A stretch of DNA of 21,338 nucleotides from a virus. Made by a program: the position numbers and the translations under genes. Shown piece by piece: positions 15,045 to 21,244 of this stretch. The notes under the pieces were generated by a model. That model saw only the letters and a list, made by a program, of their open reading frames with translations. It was not told where the DNA came from and did not search any database. Location of the stretch: positions 1-21,338 of IMG/VR virus record IMGVR_UViG_3300012009_000262, one strand, 5' to 3'. How positions within the stretch are numbered: the stretch's first letter is position 1; each line of letters starts with the position of its first letter.

Positions 15045-15865
15045 AAAAAACTATGAAAAAAACCTTAATCCAAATTTGGACCTTTTTGCGAGAACCCAAA
15101 AACCAACGATTATTAATGATTATAGCCACCGCTATTTTAGCCTTCTTTATAATTAAAAGTTGTAATCATAACGAAGCTCTCCAATTAAAAAATAAAAGAT
15201 TAAACTATAATTTAACGGCTGCTCAAGACACTGTGAAAGTCGTTAAAAATAAAAATGGAGAGTTACAAACTGAAATTAGTTCTTATGTTACTACCACCGA
15301 AGAGTTAAAAATTATTAATCAATATTTAAATCAAGAAGTAACGGCTCAAAAAGGTCATGTTATTTATATTTCTTCTCTGAATATTAAATTACAGAATAAA
15401 ATTGTAAAATTGAAAGATAGTCTCTCACAAGAAGAACCTATAGCTGAAAATGATAGTACATTTAAAATTCCTTGGAATTTTAATCAAATTTATGATTCTC
15501 TTAATTATCGTTTATTAGCAGGCCAAACTCGTTTTATAGCAACTAGTGATGGTAAAATTCTTAATTTAGGAACTAAATTAATGGAAGATGAATGGAGTTT
15601 TAATTTAACAACAGGTTTACGGGAAGAAAAGGGTAAATTGCGCATTTTTGCTAAATCGGATTATCCCGGTTTAACAATTCCTCAAATGCGAGGTTCCTTA
15701 ATTGATCCTAATGAATCAAAAGTAATTAAAAGTCTAATGCAAAAGAAACATTGGTTTCCTAATACTTTTAGTGTGGGGCCTCAATTAGGATTAGGTTATG
15801 GTTTTCCTGGACGTTGGGGGATTTACGTAGGAGTCGGAATTCAATATAATATATATCAATGGTGA
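15041..15865 (+). CDS. Membrane-anchored coiled-coil protein, possible spanin
   Basis: 274 residues. A basic N-terminus is followed by one transmembrane helix (about 22-40, L-L-M-I-I-A-T-A-I-L-A-F-F-I-I) ending in K-S-C. A long heptad-rich coiled coil runs from about 45 to 130, then a mixed domain. The C-terminal 30 residues alternate Gly and aromatic/hydrophobic residues and end Y-N-I-Y-Q-W, like the last strands of an outer-membrane beta barrel. An inner-membrane helix, periplasm-spanning coil and outer-membrane-like end fit a spanin-type lysis protein, but a tail-associated membrane protein is also possible. The start is overlapped by the preceding stop (ATGA), and a second in-frame ATG lies 12 nt later after a near-exact duplication of the start (M-K-K-T-M-K-K-T). 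Confidence 0.75.
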   Translation: MKKTMKKTLIQIWTFLREPKNQRLLMIIATAILAFFIIKSCNHNEALQLKNKRLNYNLTAAQDTVKVVKNKNGELQTEISSYVTTTEELKIINQYLNQEVTAQKGHVIYISSLNIKLQNKIVKLKDSLSQEEPIAENDSTFKIPWNFNQIYDSLNYRLLAGQTRFIATSDGKILNLGTKLMEDEWSFNLTTGLREEKGKLRIFAKSDYPGLTIPQMRGSLIDPNESKVIKSLMQKKHWFPNTFSVGPQLGLGYGFPGRWGIYVGVGIQYNIYQW

Positions 15866-15907
15866 TTCTTTCTTTTTCATCAAAAGAAAATGGGATTATT
15901 TATTTAA

Positions 15908-15913
15908 TATATA
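15908..15913 (+). promoter_or_regulatory. TATATA element upstream of the Gln-rich gene
   Basis: TAATATATAAAA, with the TATATA 21 nt before the ATG at 15935, at the start of a three-gene unit after a 69-nt gap. Confidence 0.5.
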
Positions 15914-15934
15914 AAAATAAAATAAACAAAGATC

Positions 15935-16480
15935 ATGAAACATTTGACTGAACAAAATGAATTCAAAAAGAAAAAACAAAATAAGTTGGTTACGGAAATG
16001 GTTCACACCGTCGGTAATGATTATTTAGTAGTCACTGATATTCCTATTCCTAAATCTTTGGTTAATGCTTTTATTAAAAAAGTAGCGGATACCAGTGGTC
16101 AAGATATTAAAGCCATGTATGGTGATCAATACTTAGCTGAAAAATTAGTAGAATACGTAAAAGTTAATTTAATTAATATTGACAATCTACCAGTTTCTAT
16201 TGTTTTGGGTGAAGATTATAATAAAGGTGTTCAAGTTCAACCTCAAGCTCAAACTCAAATTGATGCTCAAACTCAAATTGATGTTCAAGATACGGCAGCT
16301 CAAATTCCAGCTCAAGAAGGCGGTACTCAAGGTACTCAGGTTCAAGGCCAAGCCGTTCAAGGTCAAGGTCAAGTAATTCAAGGCCAAGGAGTTCAAGGTA
16401 CTCAAACTCAAACCACTCAAACTCAAGGACAAGTAGTAGCTCCACAAGGTCAAACTCCACAAGGTAGTCAAGAAATTTAA
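15935..16480 (+). CDS. Small protein with alternating Gln-rich C-terminal tail
   Basis: 181 residues in two parts. Residues 1-98 form a small globular domain I do not recognise, with a basic N-terminal patch (K-K-K-K-Q-N-K) and two helices around K-S-L-V-N-A-F-I-K-K and Y-L-A-E-K-L-V-E-Y-V. Residues 99-181 are low complexity, with Gln at nearly every second position (for example V-Q-V-Q-P-Q-A-Q-T-Q) and Gly, Thr and Val between. The N-terminus contains H-L-T-E, a possible [LI]-x-E processing site. It is the first gene of a unit with the 179-aa protein and the DHH protein. The tail could be a flexible linker or a self-assembling segment. Open frames on other strands and frames over the tail are artefacts of its repetitive codons. 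Confidence 0.75.
   Translation: MKHLTEQNEFKKKKQNKLVTEMVHTVGNDYLVVTDIPIPKSLVNAFIKKVADTSGQDIKAMYGDQYLAEKLVEYVKVNLINIDNLPVSIVLGEDYNKGVQVQPQAQTQIDAQTQIDVQDTAAQIPAQEGGTQGTQVQGQAVQGQGQVIQGQGVQGTQTQTTQTQGQVVAPQGQTPQGSQEI
16229..16477 (+). repeat. Low-complexity Gln-alternating coding tract
   Basis: The DNA has a strong six-base rhythm in which every second codon is usually CAA. It encodes residues 99-181 of the 181-aa protein. Gln is encoded almost only by CAA, so DNA repeat expansion probably built the tract. Confidence 0.85.
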
Positions 16481-16496
16481 GAAAGAAATAATTAAA

Positions 16497-17036
16497 ATGG
16501 GTTTACAAAAGTTTAATGATTTTGTAGGACAAGCGGAGTCAAAATTAGAAAAGAAAGTAACCTCTGATCGAAAAAAAACTTCACCAAAAAAGAGTATCAG
16601 TTCAAAATCGAAAGAAAAGAACGAAGAAAACTCTTCAAATATTGAAGAACAACTTTTAGAGAAATTGCATTTTTTCGGCCAAGTTGTGAAGTTTCCAACT
16701 AATTTTCAACCTTCGGTAGCTTATAAATTATTGGAAAATAATCAAATTTCCAAACAGAAATTACATTATATTATTACCGAGCAACCAAATAATTCTTTAT
16801 TGGTAGTCAAATATAATGAAAAAGCTAATGTCCGTTTAAAAGAATTTGTATCAACTTTAATAACTCATTATCAACAGAATGAACAATTAAAATATCATTT
16901 AAAAAACATATTAGTTGAGGGTAATGATACTTTTTCTATCATTCGTCAAATTCCTAATTTATCTTTTAAAGGTCGTCCTTTTATTCAAATTATAAATGAT
17001 GATTTGATGAGTTTGTTGAGTAAAATAAAAACTTAA
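16497..17036 (+). CDS. Unknown protein with basic linker
   Basis: 179 residues, not recognised. The N-terminus (M-G-L-Q-K-F-N-D-F-V-G-Q-A-E) loosely resembles the F-x-x-F-L-x-E pattern found in neighbouring proteins. Residues about 17-45 are a Lys/Ser-rich, probably disordered linker. Residues about 50-179 form a mixed alpha/beta domain with hydrophobic strands (L-L-V-V-K-Y, F-I-Q-I-I) and no obvious catalytic residues. It is 16 nt after the Gln-rich gene and 3 nt before the DHH gene, so it is part of the same operon and may partner one of them. Confidence 0.75.
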   Translation: MGLQKFNDFVGQAESKLEKKVTSDRKKTSPKKSISSKSKEKNEENSSNIEEQLLEKLHFFGQVVKFPTNFQPSVAYKLLENNQISKQKLHYIITEQPNNSLLVVKYNEKANVRLKEFVSTLITHYQQNEQLKYHLKNILVEGNDTFSIIRQIPNLSFKGRPFIQIINDDLMSLLSKIKT

Positions 17037-17039
17037 AAT

Positions 17040-18545
17040 ATGCAATTTTTAAAGAATTTTGAAAATTTTAATCAAACCTTATATGAATCCGGATTAAGAG
17101 GTATTCGCTCTTTAGCTGACCGCTATGATCAAGCTGAAATTTATTTCCATATTGATTTAGATGGAGTTACTAGTGCTATTGCCATGAAAGAATATCTTAA
17201 ACGATATGATATTAAAACCGTAGATTTTCATGTTATTCAATATGGTGGTCGAGAATTTGATGTTTTAAAACCTGAAAAAGACACTTTACCGGTTTTAGTA
17301 GATTTTGCTCACGGTAAAACTGAATTTAGAATTCACACCGATCATCATGATCATCAAGTAGGAGTAAAAACGAAAGCTAAACATTTTAAAACTTCGAAAA
17401 GTAATCTCGCTACTATTTCGGGAGAAATTGCTACTTCTGATATTTTTCCAGCAGAAGACGTACATATTATTAATACGGTAGATTCGGCTGATTTTGCTAG
17501 TCAAAACATTACTCCAGACGATATCATTCAGTTTATTTATCAAACCGATAAAAATTTATCGGCTCCTAAAAATCATCTTAAATTAGGATTAGTAGTTAAT
17601 AAACTCATTTTAGCCTATAAAAATAAGGTTAAACCTCAAATAAAACCTGGTAAAGAAAAACCCCGTAATGTTAGTTTCTTAGAAGAATTGGTAAGTAAAA
17701 GTCAACCTAGTTTGGTTTCTATGTATCATAATATTAAAAAAATTGCTAATAATATGAATTTAGATCCTGCCGAAGATTTAAAACGTTATGCAGATATTTA
17801 TCAACGTCGTTTACGAGGTGAAATTCTAAGTGATGAAGGTGAAAGACCTATTGATTATCGTGAAAAAACATCTTTTAATAAAGTTGTGTTGAAAAATGGT
17901 ATTTTAACCCAATATGGTGGTCCTCGAATGTTTAAGACAGGCTCTTATGATCGTTATGCTTCTTTTAAAGAATATCCTGAAGCTAAAGCTTTCATTATGG
18001 CTTGGCCTATGGGATTGGTACAAATCAGTAAAAACCCTTTTCAACCTAAAGAAGAAATAATCAAAGATGTTCATCTAGGAGAATTAAAGGATGAAATTTT
18101 GGCTTCAAATGAAGAAAAATTGAAAAACATTCGCATCACTCTAAATAATATGAAAAGAATTAGCGAATTAGATATTATGAAAAAATATAATAAACGTTAT
18201 AACCCCGAATTATATGCGGATGAAAAATTTGGTTATCGTTTAGAAGATTTTGAAAACTTATTCCAAAATAAATCCCGAGGTTTAACTAAAGAAAATCGTG
18301 CTGAAATTAAAAAAATAATGGAGGAAAAATATCAACATTTAAACCCAGAAGACAAGAAAAAACTGAATCAAATTTCAGTTTCAGCTTGGGATGTTATTAA
18401 CTCTTTTTCCGGAGGCCATAAAGATATTACTAATATTTCTGGGCTTAGTTATTTACCTAATTCCGTAGCTTGGGTTAAAAGTTTATCCAGACAAGCTTTC
18501 TTTAAATTAGACCAGATATTAAATAAACAAAAAGCTTCTGCTTAA
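17040..18545 (+). CDS. DHH-family phosphoesterase
   Basis: 501 residues. The DHH catalytic domain is clear: H37-I-D39-L-D41-G binds metals, D88 follows a hydrophobic strand, D101-H102-H103 is the name-giving motif, and D148 with D151 lies in V-D-S-A-D. A G-G-H motif at 458-460 near the C-terminus is like the substrate-binding loop of DHHA1 domains (RecJ, NrnA, GdpP). All metal ligands are present, so a manganese-dependent phosphodiesterase acting on short oligonucleotides, single-stranded DNA or cyclic dinucleotides is expected; which one cannot be decided here. About 250 residues between the two parts are longer than in NrnA. The N-terminus contains F-x-x-F-N-Q-T-L-Y-E, possibly a processing/targeting peptide. 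It is the last gene of the unit; its TAA shares TTAA with the convergent gene's stop. Confidence 0.88.
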   Translation: MQFLKNFENFNQTLYESGLRGIRSLADRYDQAEIYFHIDLDGVTSAIAMKEYLKRYDIKTVDFHVIQYGGREFDVLKPEKDTLPVLVDFAHGKTEFRIHTDHHDHQVGVKTKAKHFKTSKSNLATISGEIATSDIFPAEDVHIINTVDSADFASQNITPDDIIQFIYQTDKNLSAPKNHLKLGLVVNKLILAYKNKVKPQIKPGKEKPRNVSFLEELVSKSQPSLVSMYHNIKKIANNMNLDPAEDLKRYADIYQRRLRGEILSDEGERPIDYREKTSFNKVVLKNGILTQYGGPRMFKTGSYDRYASFKEYPEAKAFIMAWPMGLVQISKNPFQPKEEIIKDVHLGELKDEILASNEEKLKNIRITLNNMKRISELDIMKKYNKRYNPELYADEKFGYRLEDFENLFQNKSRGLTKENRAEIKKIMEEKYQHLNPEDKKKLNQISVSAWDVINSFSGGHKDITNISGLSYLPNSVAWVKSLSRQAFFKLDQILNKQKASA

Positions 18546-19246
18546 TCAGAATTATTATTGTCTGTTTTATTCGGTATGTCATCTATATTTTCTTGGCCTT
18601 CACTTAACTTTTTGAGTAAAGTAGGATCATCCTTAATTTGTTCGAATAATTCATTTAATTTTTTAGGATCACCAAAAGTTGTAAGATTCTCATCTTCATT
18701 ATTAGTAGGGCCCGCATTTATTTCGTCTTGTTCTTCTTTCAAAATTTTATAAAACTCTTTCATTTTTACATGAATTAACTCATAAGCCACTTTAATAGTG
18801 TCTCGTAATTCTTTTTGAAAGTTTGTTACTGAATTAAATAATTCCGGGTTATTGCTCCCCATATCCACTTGTCGCATACATTGAATTAAGGCTCTTTTGG
18901 AACAAGAAATACTAAAATTGAGATCCGCTACTTTATCAGCATCGTCTTTAATAATAGTATTGATGTTTTTATTTTTCATCTTTTCTTCATCTAAATAAAG
19001 ATTAGCTAGACAGTTAATAGTTTCTTTAGCATCAATTTTAATAGTTTCAATATCGCGTTCATAATCATGAGCTAACTCTTTTAAATCTAACCCTGGCAAC
19101 ATGTCATCCTCTGGAAAAAAATCATCTGACATATCTATCTGCTCTAACATACCATTAATGTTACCTCTTAAATTTTCGATATTATTTTTCAAATTTTCTT
19201 TTTTTTCTTGTTCGAATTCTTCATTAATATTTTTTTCTTTAGCCAT
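18542..19246 (-). CDS. Helical acidic protein; candidate T4 gp16-type small terminase subunit
   Basis: 234 residues, mostly predicted helix with acidic, probably disordered ends. The order of features recalls T4 gp16, the DNA-recognition subunit of the packaging motor: an acidic start containing L-P-G-L-D, a long helix around D-Y-E-R-D-I-E-T-I-K, a central helical hairpin (about 110-175), then T-T-F-G-D-P-K-K-L-N-E-L-F-E-Q-I, similar in spacing to the T-V-F-x-G-x-P-x-E-L segment of gp16, and an acidic tail. The match is weak and the large subunit gp17 is not in the window, so this is tentative; a generic coiled-coil scaffold is the alternative. Transcription probably starts at the shared TATATATA (19271-19278), 24 nt upstream. 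Confidence 0.7.
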   Translation of the reverse strand: MAKEKNINEEFEQEKKENLKNNIENLRGNINGMLEQIDMSDDFFPEDDMLPGLDLKELAHDYERDIETIKIDAKETINCLANLYLDEEKMKNKNINTIIKDDADKVADLNFSISCSKRALIQCMRQVDMGSNNPELFNSVTNFQKELRDTIKVAYELIHVKMKEFYKILKEEQDEINAGPTNNEDENLTTFGDPKKLNELFEQIKDDPTLLKKLSEGQENIDDIPNKTDNNNSD

Positions 19247-19270
19247 AAACTATTATTTTAACTTTTTATT

Positions 19271-19278
19271 TATATATA
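19271..19278. promoter_or_regulatory. Shared, possibly bidirectional TATATATA element
   Basis: The palindromic TATATATA sits between divergent genes. It is 24 nt from the leftward start at 19246 and 18 nt from the rightward in-frame ATG at 19297, but directly touches the annotated ATG at 19279. The spacing argues that 19297 is the true start of the kinase. Confidence 0.5.
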
Positions 19279-19896
19279 ATGAAAACATATAGCCTAATGA
19301 AAACAGATTTTAGAAGTTTTTTAAAAAATGAACGTCCTTTATTATTCGTTCCCATCGGAATTTCTGGTTCGGGTAAATCTACCTATTTTCAACAATCTTT
19401 TGTTAAGGATTTTCCTTGGGTAGAAAAAATAATATTCGATAATGGTTTTGAATTAGAAGATATTATTGTTTGTCCTGATAATATTCGGCGAGAAGTTTTA
19501 GGAAATGTTAATGATCAAAGACAAGGTTCTAGAATATTTGAATTAGCTCGTGAACGCTTAACCGATATATTATCTATTGTCGGGATAGGTATTTTTGATT
19601 CTATTAATGTTTCTAAATACCGGAATCAATTTCTAAATAAGTTTCCAACTTGTGATAAAATCGCTTTGGTATTTAAGCCAGATGTCGAACTTTCTTATGA
19701 AAGAATTCGAAACCAAATTTTAAAAGGAGAAGATCGTTCGGCTGTGTCTTTAGATGTTCTTAAAAAGCAAATAATTAACTTTACTAAAACCGTGGTGGGA
19801 GATCCTCAATGGGATGGTACTTGGAATGAAAAAACTAAACAAAAAATCGAAAAAAGATTAGGTTCTCACTTTCAACAAATCATTTTCATTGATTAA
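19279..19896 (+). CDS. P-loop kinase, polynucleotide-5'-kinase-like (AAA_33 type)
   Basis: 205 residues. Walker A is G-I-S-G-S-G-K-S-T (27-35). After it come P-D-N-I-R-R-E near 66-72, an F-D-S-I-N strand (about 110-114), and a lid-like segment ending A-V-S-L-D-V-L-K-K-Q, which closely resembles the region of T4 polynucleotide kinase around its catalytic arginine (A-V-P-I-D-V-L). It probably phosphorylates a 5'-OH nucleic acid end, for DNA/RNA repair, although other small-molecule kinases share this fold. There is no 3'-phosphatase domain and no RNA ligase nearby. The start is uncertain: a second in-frame ATG at 19297 (Met7) gives the same M-K-T beginning and better spacing (18 nt) from TATATATA. 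Confidence 0.85.
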   Translation: MKTYSLMKTDFRSFLKNERPLLFVPIGISGSGKSTYFQQSFVKDFPWVEKIIFDNGFELEDIIVCPDNIRREVLGNVNDQRQGSRIFELARERLTDILSIVGIGIFDSINVSKYRNQFLNKFPTCDKIALVFKPDVELSYERIRNQILKGEDRSAVSLDVLKKQIINFTKTVVGDPQWDGTWNEKTKQKIEKRLGSHFQQIIFID

Positions 19897-19902
19897 TATA
19901 TA
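19897..19902 (+). promoter_or_regulatory. TATATA element upstream of the 201-aa gene
   Basis: TAATATATAAAG begins at the kinase stop codon and places TATATA 19 nt before the ATG at 19922, the same spacing as at other unit starts. Confidence 0.5.
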
Positions 19903-19921
19903 AAGAAAATGAAAATGATTT

Positions 19922-20527
19922 ATGGCTTGTGATCAGTTATATTATGAGGGTAAGGTCATACCTTATAATAATACTTCAGGTATTATTCCTTTTGCTTATT
20001 CTTGGGTTGAAAACCATTATGAAATAGGTTTGGGAGAAGATAGTTTTTCGCATAGTACTATTCCTTTCAAATATCAAACTTCAGCCTTTAAAAATGGTCG
20101 TTTGTGGATACCTTTTAAAATTTTAACTTTTTGGGAATATCCTTTACCTGCTCGTTGGTCTCGTTTTTTAGAAGAATTGACAACGATTTTAAATGAGGAA
20201 TATCCTGAATTTGAAATAGATTTTCAAGATCCGACCTGGCGAGTAGAAGTTAAAATTGAAAATGATGAAGGTCCAGCTTATCCTAATAAGATTCCCACCG
20301 AAAAAATTTCTGATACCGAAGACTATAAATTAATTCCTTTCCGTTATTATCGTGGTAGTAATTTAGACGTTTTAGCTCGCTTAAGACATTTAGCCTCTCA
20401 AAAAGATAAAGAAGCTTTAAAAAAATTAGGCTATTTAAAAAAAACTAACCACTCTAAAAATATAAAATGGCGTCAACGTCTCTCTCAAGAGAAATATATT
20501 TTAAATTTTAAATCCTTTCTAAAATAG
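19922..20527 (+). CDS. Single-domain paralogue of the 371-aa protein (GR-[LI]-W / FW-[ED]-x-P domain)
   Basis: 201 residues. It contains one copy of the unrecognised domain found twice in the 371-aa protein at 7802-6687: G-I-I-P-F-A-Y-S-W, then N-G-R-L-W, then L-T-F-W-E-Y-P, a long helix, a strand V-E-V, and K-L-I-P-F-R-Y. Its C-terminal 20 or so residues (W-R-Q-R-L-S-Q-E-K-Y-I-L-N-F-K-S-F-L-K) match the linker that joins the two domains of the larger protein (W-K-Q-R-I-R-Q-E-K-L-I-L-N-Y-T-D-F-L-S-E) but stop where that motif ends. It therefore looks like the first half of a two-domain protein whose second half was lost. A terminator follows at once. Confidence 0.8.
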   Translation: MACDQLYYEGKVIPYNNTSGIIPFAYSWVENHYEIGLGEDSFSHSTIPFKYQTSAFKNGRLWIPFKILTFWEYPLPARWSRFLEELTTILNEEYPEFEIDFQDPTWRVEVKIENDEGPAYPNKIPTEKISDTEDYKLIPFRYYRGSNLDVLARLRHLASQKDKEALKKLGYLKKTNHSKNIKWRQRLSQEKYILNFKSFLK

Positions 20528-20553
20528 AAAAAGTGAGCAAGCGCTCACTTTTT
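20528..20553. terminator. Bidirectional Rho-independent terminator
   Basis: An 11-bp perfect stem (AAAAAGTGAGC with GCTCACTTTTT) around the loop AAGC directly follows the TAG of the 201-aa gene. A and T runs on both sides let it work in either direction. Confidence 0.9.
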
Positions 20554-20781
20554 CTGACATCAAATTAAAATCACTAAACTACTAAAACTAAAAACCAGAC
20601 ATCATATTTTTGAGGGTATTTTTTCTTTTTTTGTCTATTTCAAAGATACGGGAAATTTTTGAAAAAATAAAATTTTATATCTTTAAGTGGAAAAGATTTT
20701 TCCTAATTCGTGAAGATCAAGAAAACATTACAATTCTTTTTGTTTAGATTGAATTAATCTAAAACAGCAAGAATAAAAACC
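20554..20781. other. Non-coding gap between converging units
   Basis: About 230 bp with no credible gene. A minus-strand TATCTTTG at 20641-20648 matches the Bacteroidota sigma-A -7 consensus TAnnTTTG but lacks a clear TTG about 19 nt upstream. A leftward transcript from there would be about 109 nt and end at the terminator 20528-20553. The rest is A/T-rich with no other structure that I can support. Confidence 0.4.
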
Positions 20782-20985
20782 TTATTTTTTAAGGTTCTCT
20801 TTAACTTTCTGTTGTAAATTCTTAAATACTTTTTTTCGAGTGACTTTTAAATTTGAATAATTACAATAAAAACGATCGGAAAAGATACCAGTTGCTACAT
20901 GTTTAGAAATTACTATCATGTTTGATTTTTGATCTGGTGCTTGATAATCTAAAATGAAAGTTTCACATTCACAAGGTTTAATCAT
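20782..20985 (-). CDS. Small basic protein of unknown function
   Basis: 67 residues. The N-terminal half has two close cysteines (C5 and C7 in K-P-C-E-C-E) and another near residue 41; the C-terminal third is strongly basic (R-K-K-V-F-K-N, ending E-N-L-K-K). I do not recognise the family. The start overlaps the stop of the upstream gene in an ATGA arrangement, so the two are translationally coupled. A small nucleic-acid-binding protein is possible but unsupported beyond charge. Confidence 0.6.
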   Translation of the reverse strand: MIKPCECETFILDYQAPDQKSNMIVISKHVATGIFSDRFYCNYSNLKVTRKKVFKNLQQKVKENLKK

Positions 20986-21224
20986 AAATATGATTTGATT
21001 TTTGTTTGTTCTTGTTTCAACAATTTTTCTAAACCAAAATGTTTAGGTTCAATATTCAATAATTCTTCCCAATCTACCCATTTATAACCTTCACTTTCCC
21101 AATCTAAATCTGGAATAAATTCTCCGGGTAGAAGACCTAAAAAATTATGATATTCAAAAGTTTGATTAGGAATGCGGTAAACATAGTTAAATAAAATCAT
21201 ATAATTTGTCATAAAATAAACCAT
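20982..21224 (-). CDS. Nudix hydrolase C-terminal remnant lacking the Nudix box
   Basis: 80 residues. From about residue 18 on it matches the last part of Nudix hydrolases: a Y-R-I-P-N-Q-T-F-E-Y-H-N-F-L-G strand pair, then G-E-F-I-P-D-L-D-W-E-S-E-G-Y-K-W-V, then E-L-L-N-I-E-P-K-H-F-G-L. The catalytic Nudix box (G-x5-E-x7-R-E-x-x-E-E), normally upstream, is absent, and the preceding 100 bp encodes the end of a different gene, so the N-terminal half is missing. It is either a decayed gene or a trimmed domain reused for binding. The first 15 residues are hydrophobic and may be new sequence. It is coupled to the following 67-aa gene. Confidence 0.55.
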   Translation of the reverse strand: MVYFMTNYMILFNYVYRIPNQTFEYHNFLGLLPGEFIPDLDWESEGYKWVDWEELLNIEPKHFGLEKLLKQEQTKIKSYL

Positions 21225-21244
21225 TTAATATAAAATGATATAAT

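Noticed and set aside
15869-15889. Hairpin TTTCTTTT/AAAAGAAA after the 274-aa gene as a terminator
   Set aside because: The stem is almost all A-T and no T-run follows it, so it would be too weak to call.
16179-16471. Long open frames on the other frames and opposite strand over the Gln-rich tract
   Set aside because: They are translations of CAA-rich repeats (Leu/Ser/Glu low complexity) with no leaders of their own.
18541-18546. Terminator between the convergent DHH and 234-aa genes
   Set aside because: The two stop codons overlap in TTAA and no hairpin is present; the genes simply abut.
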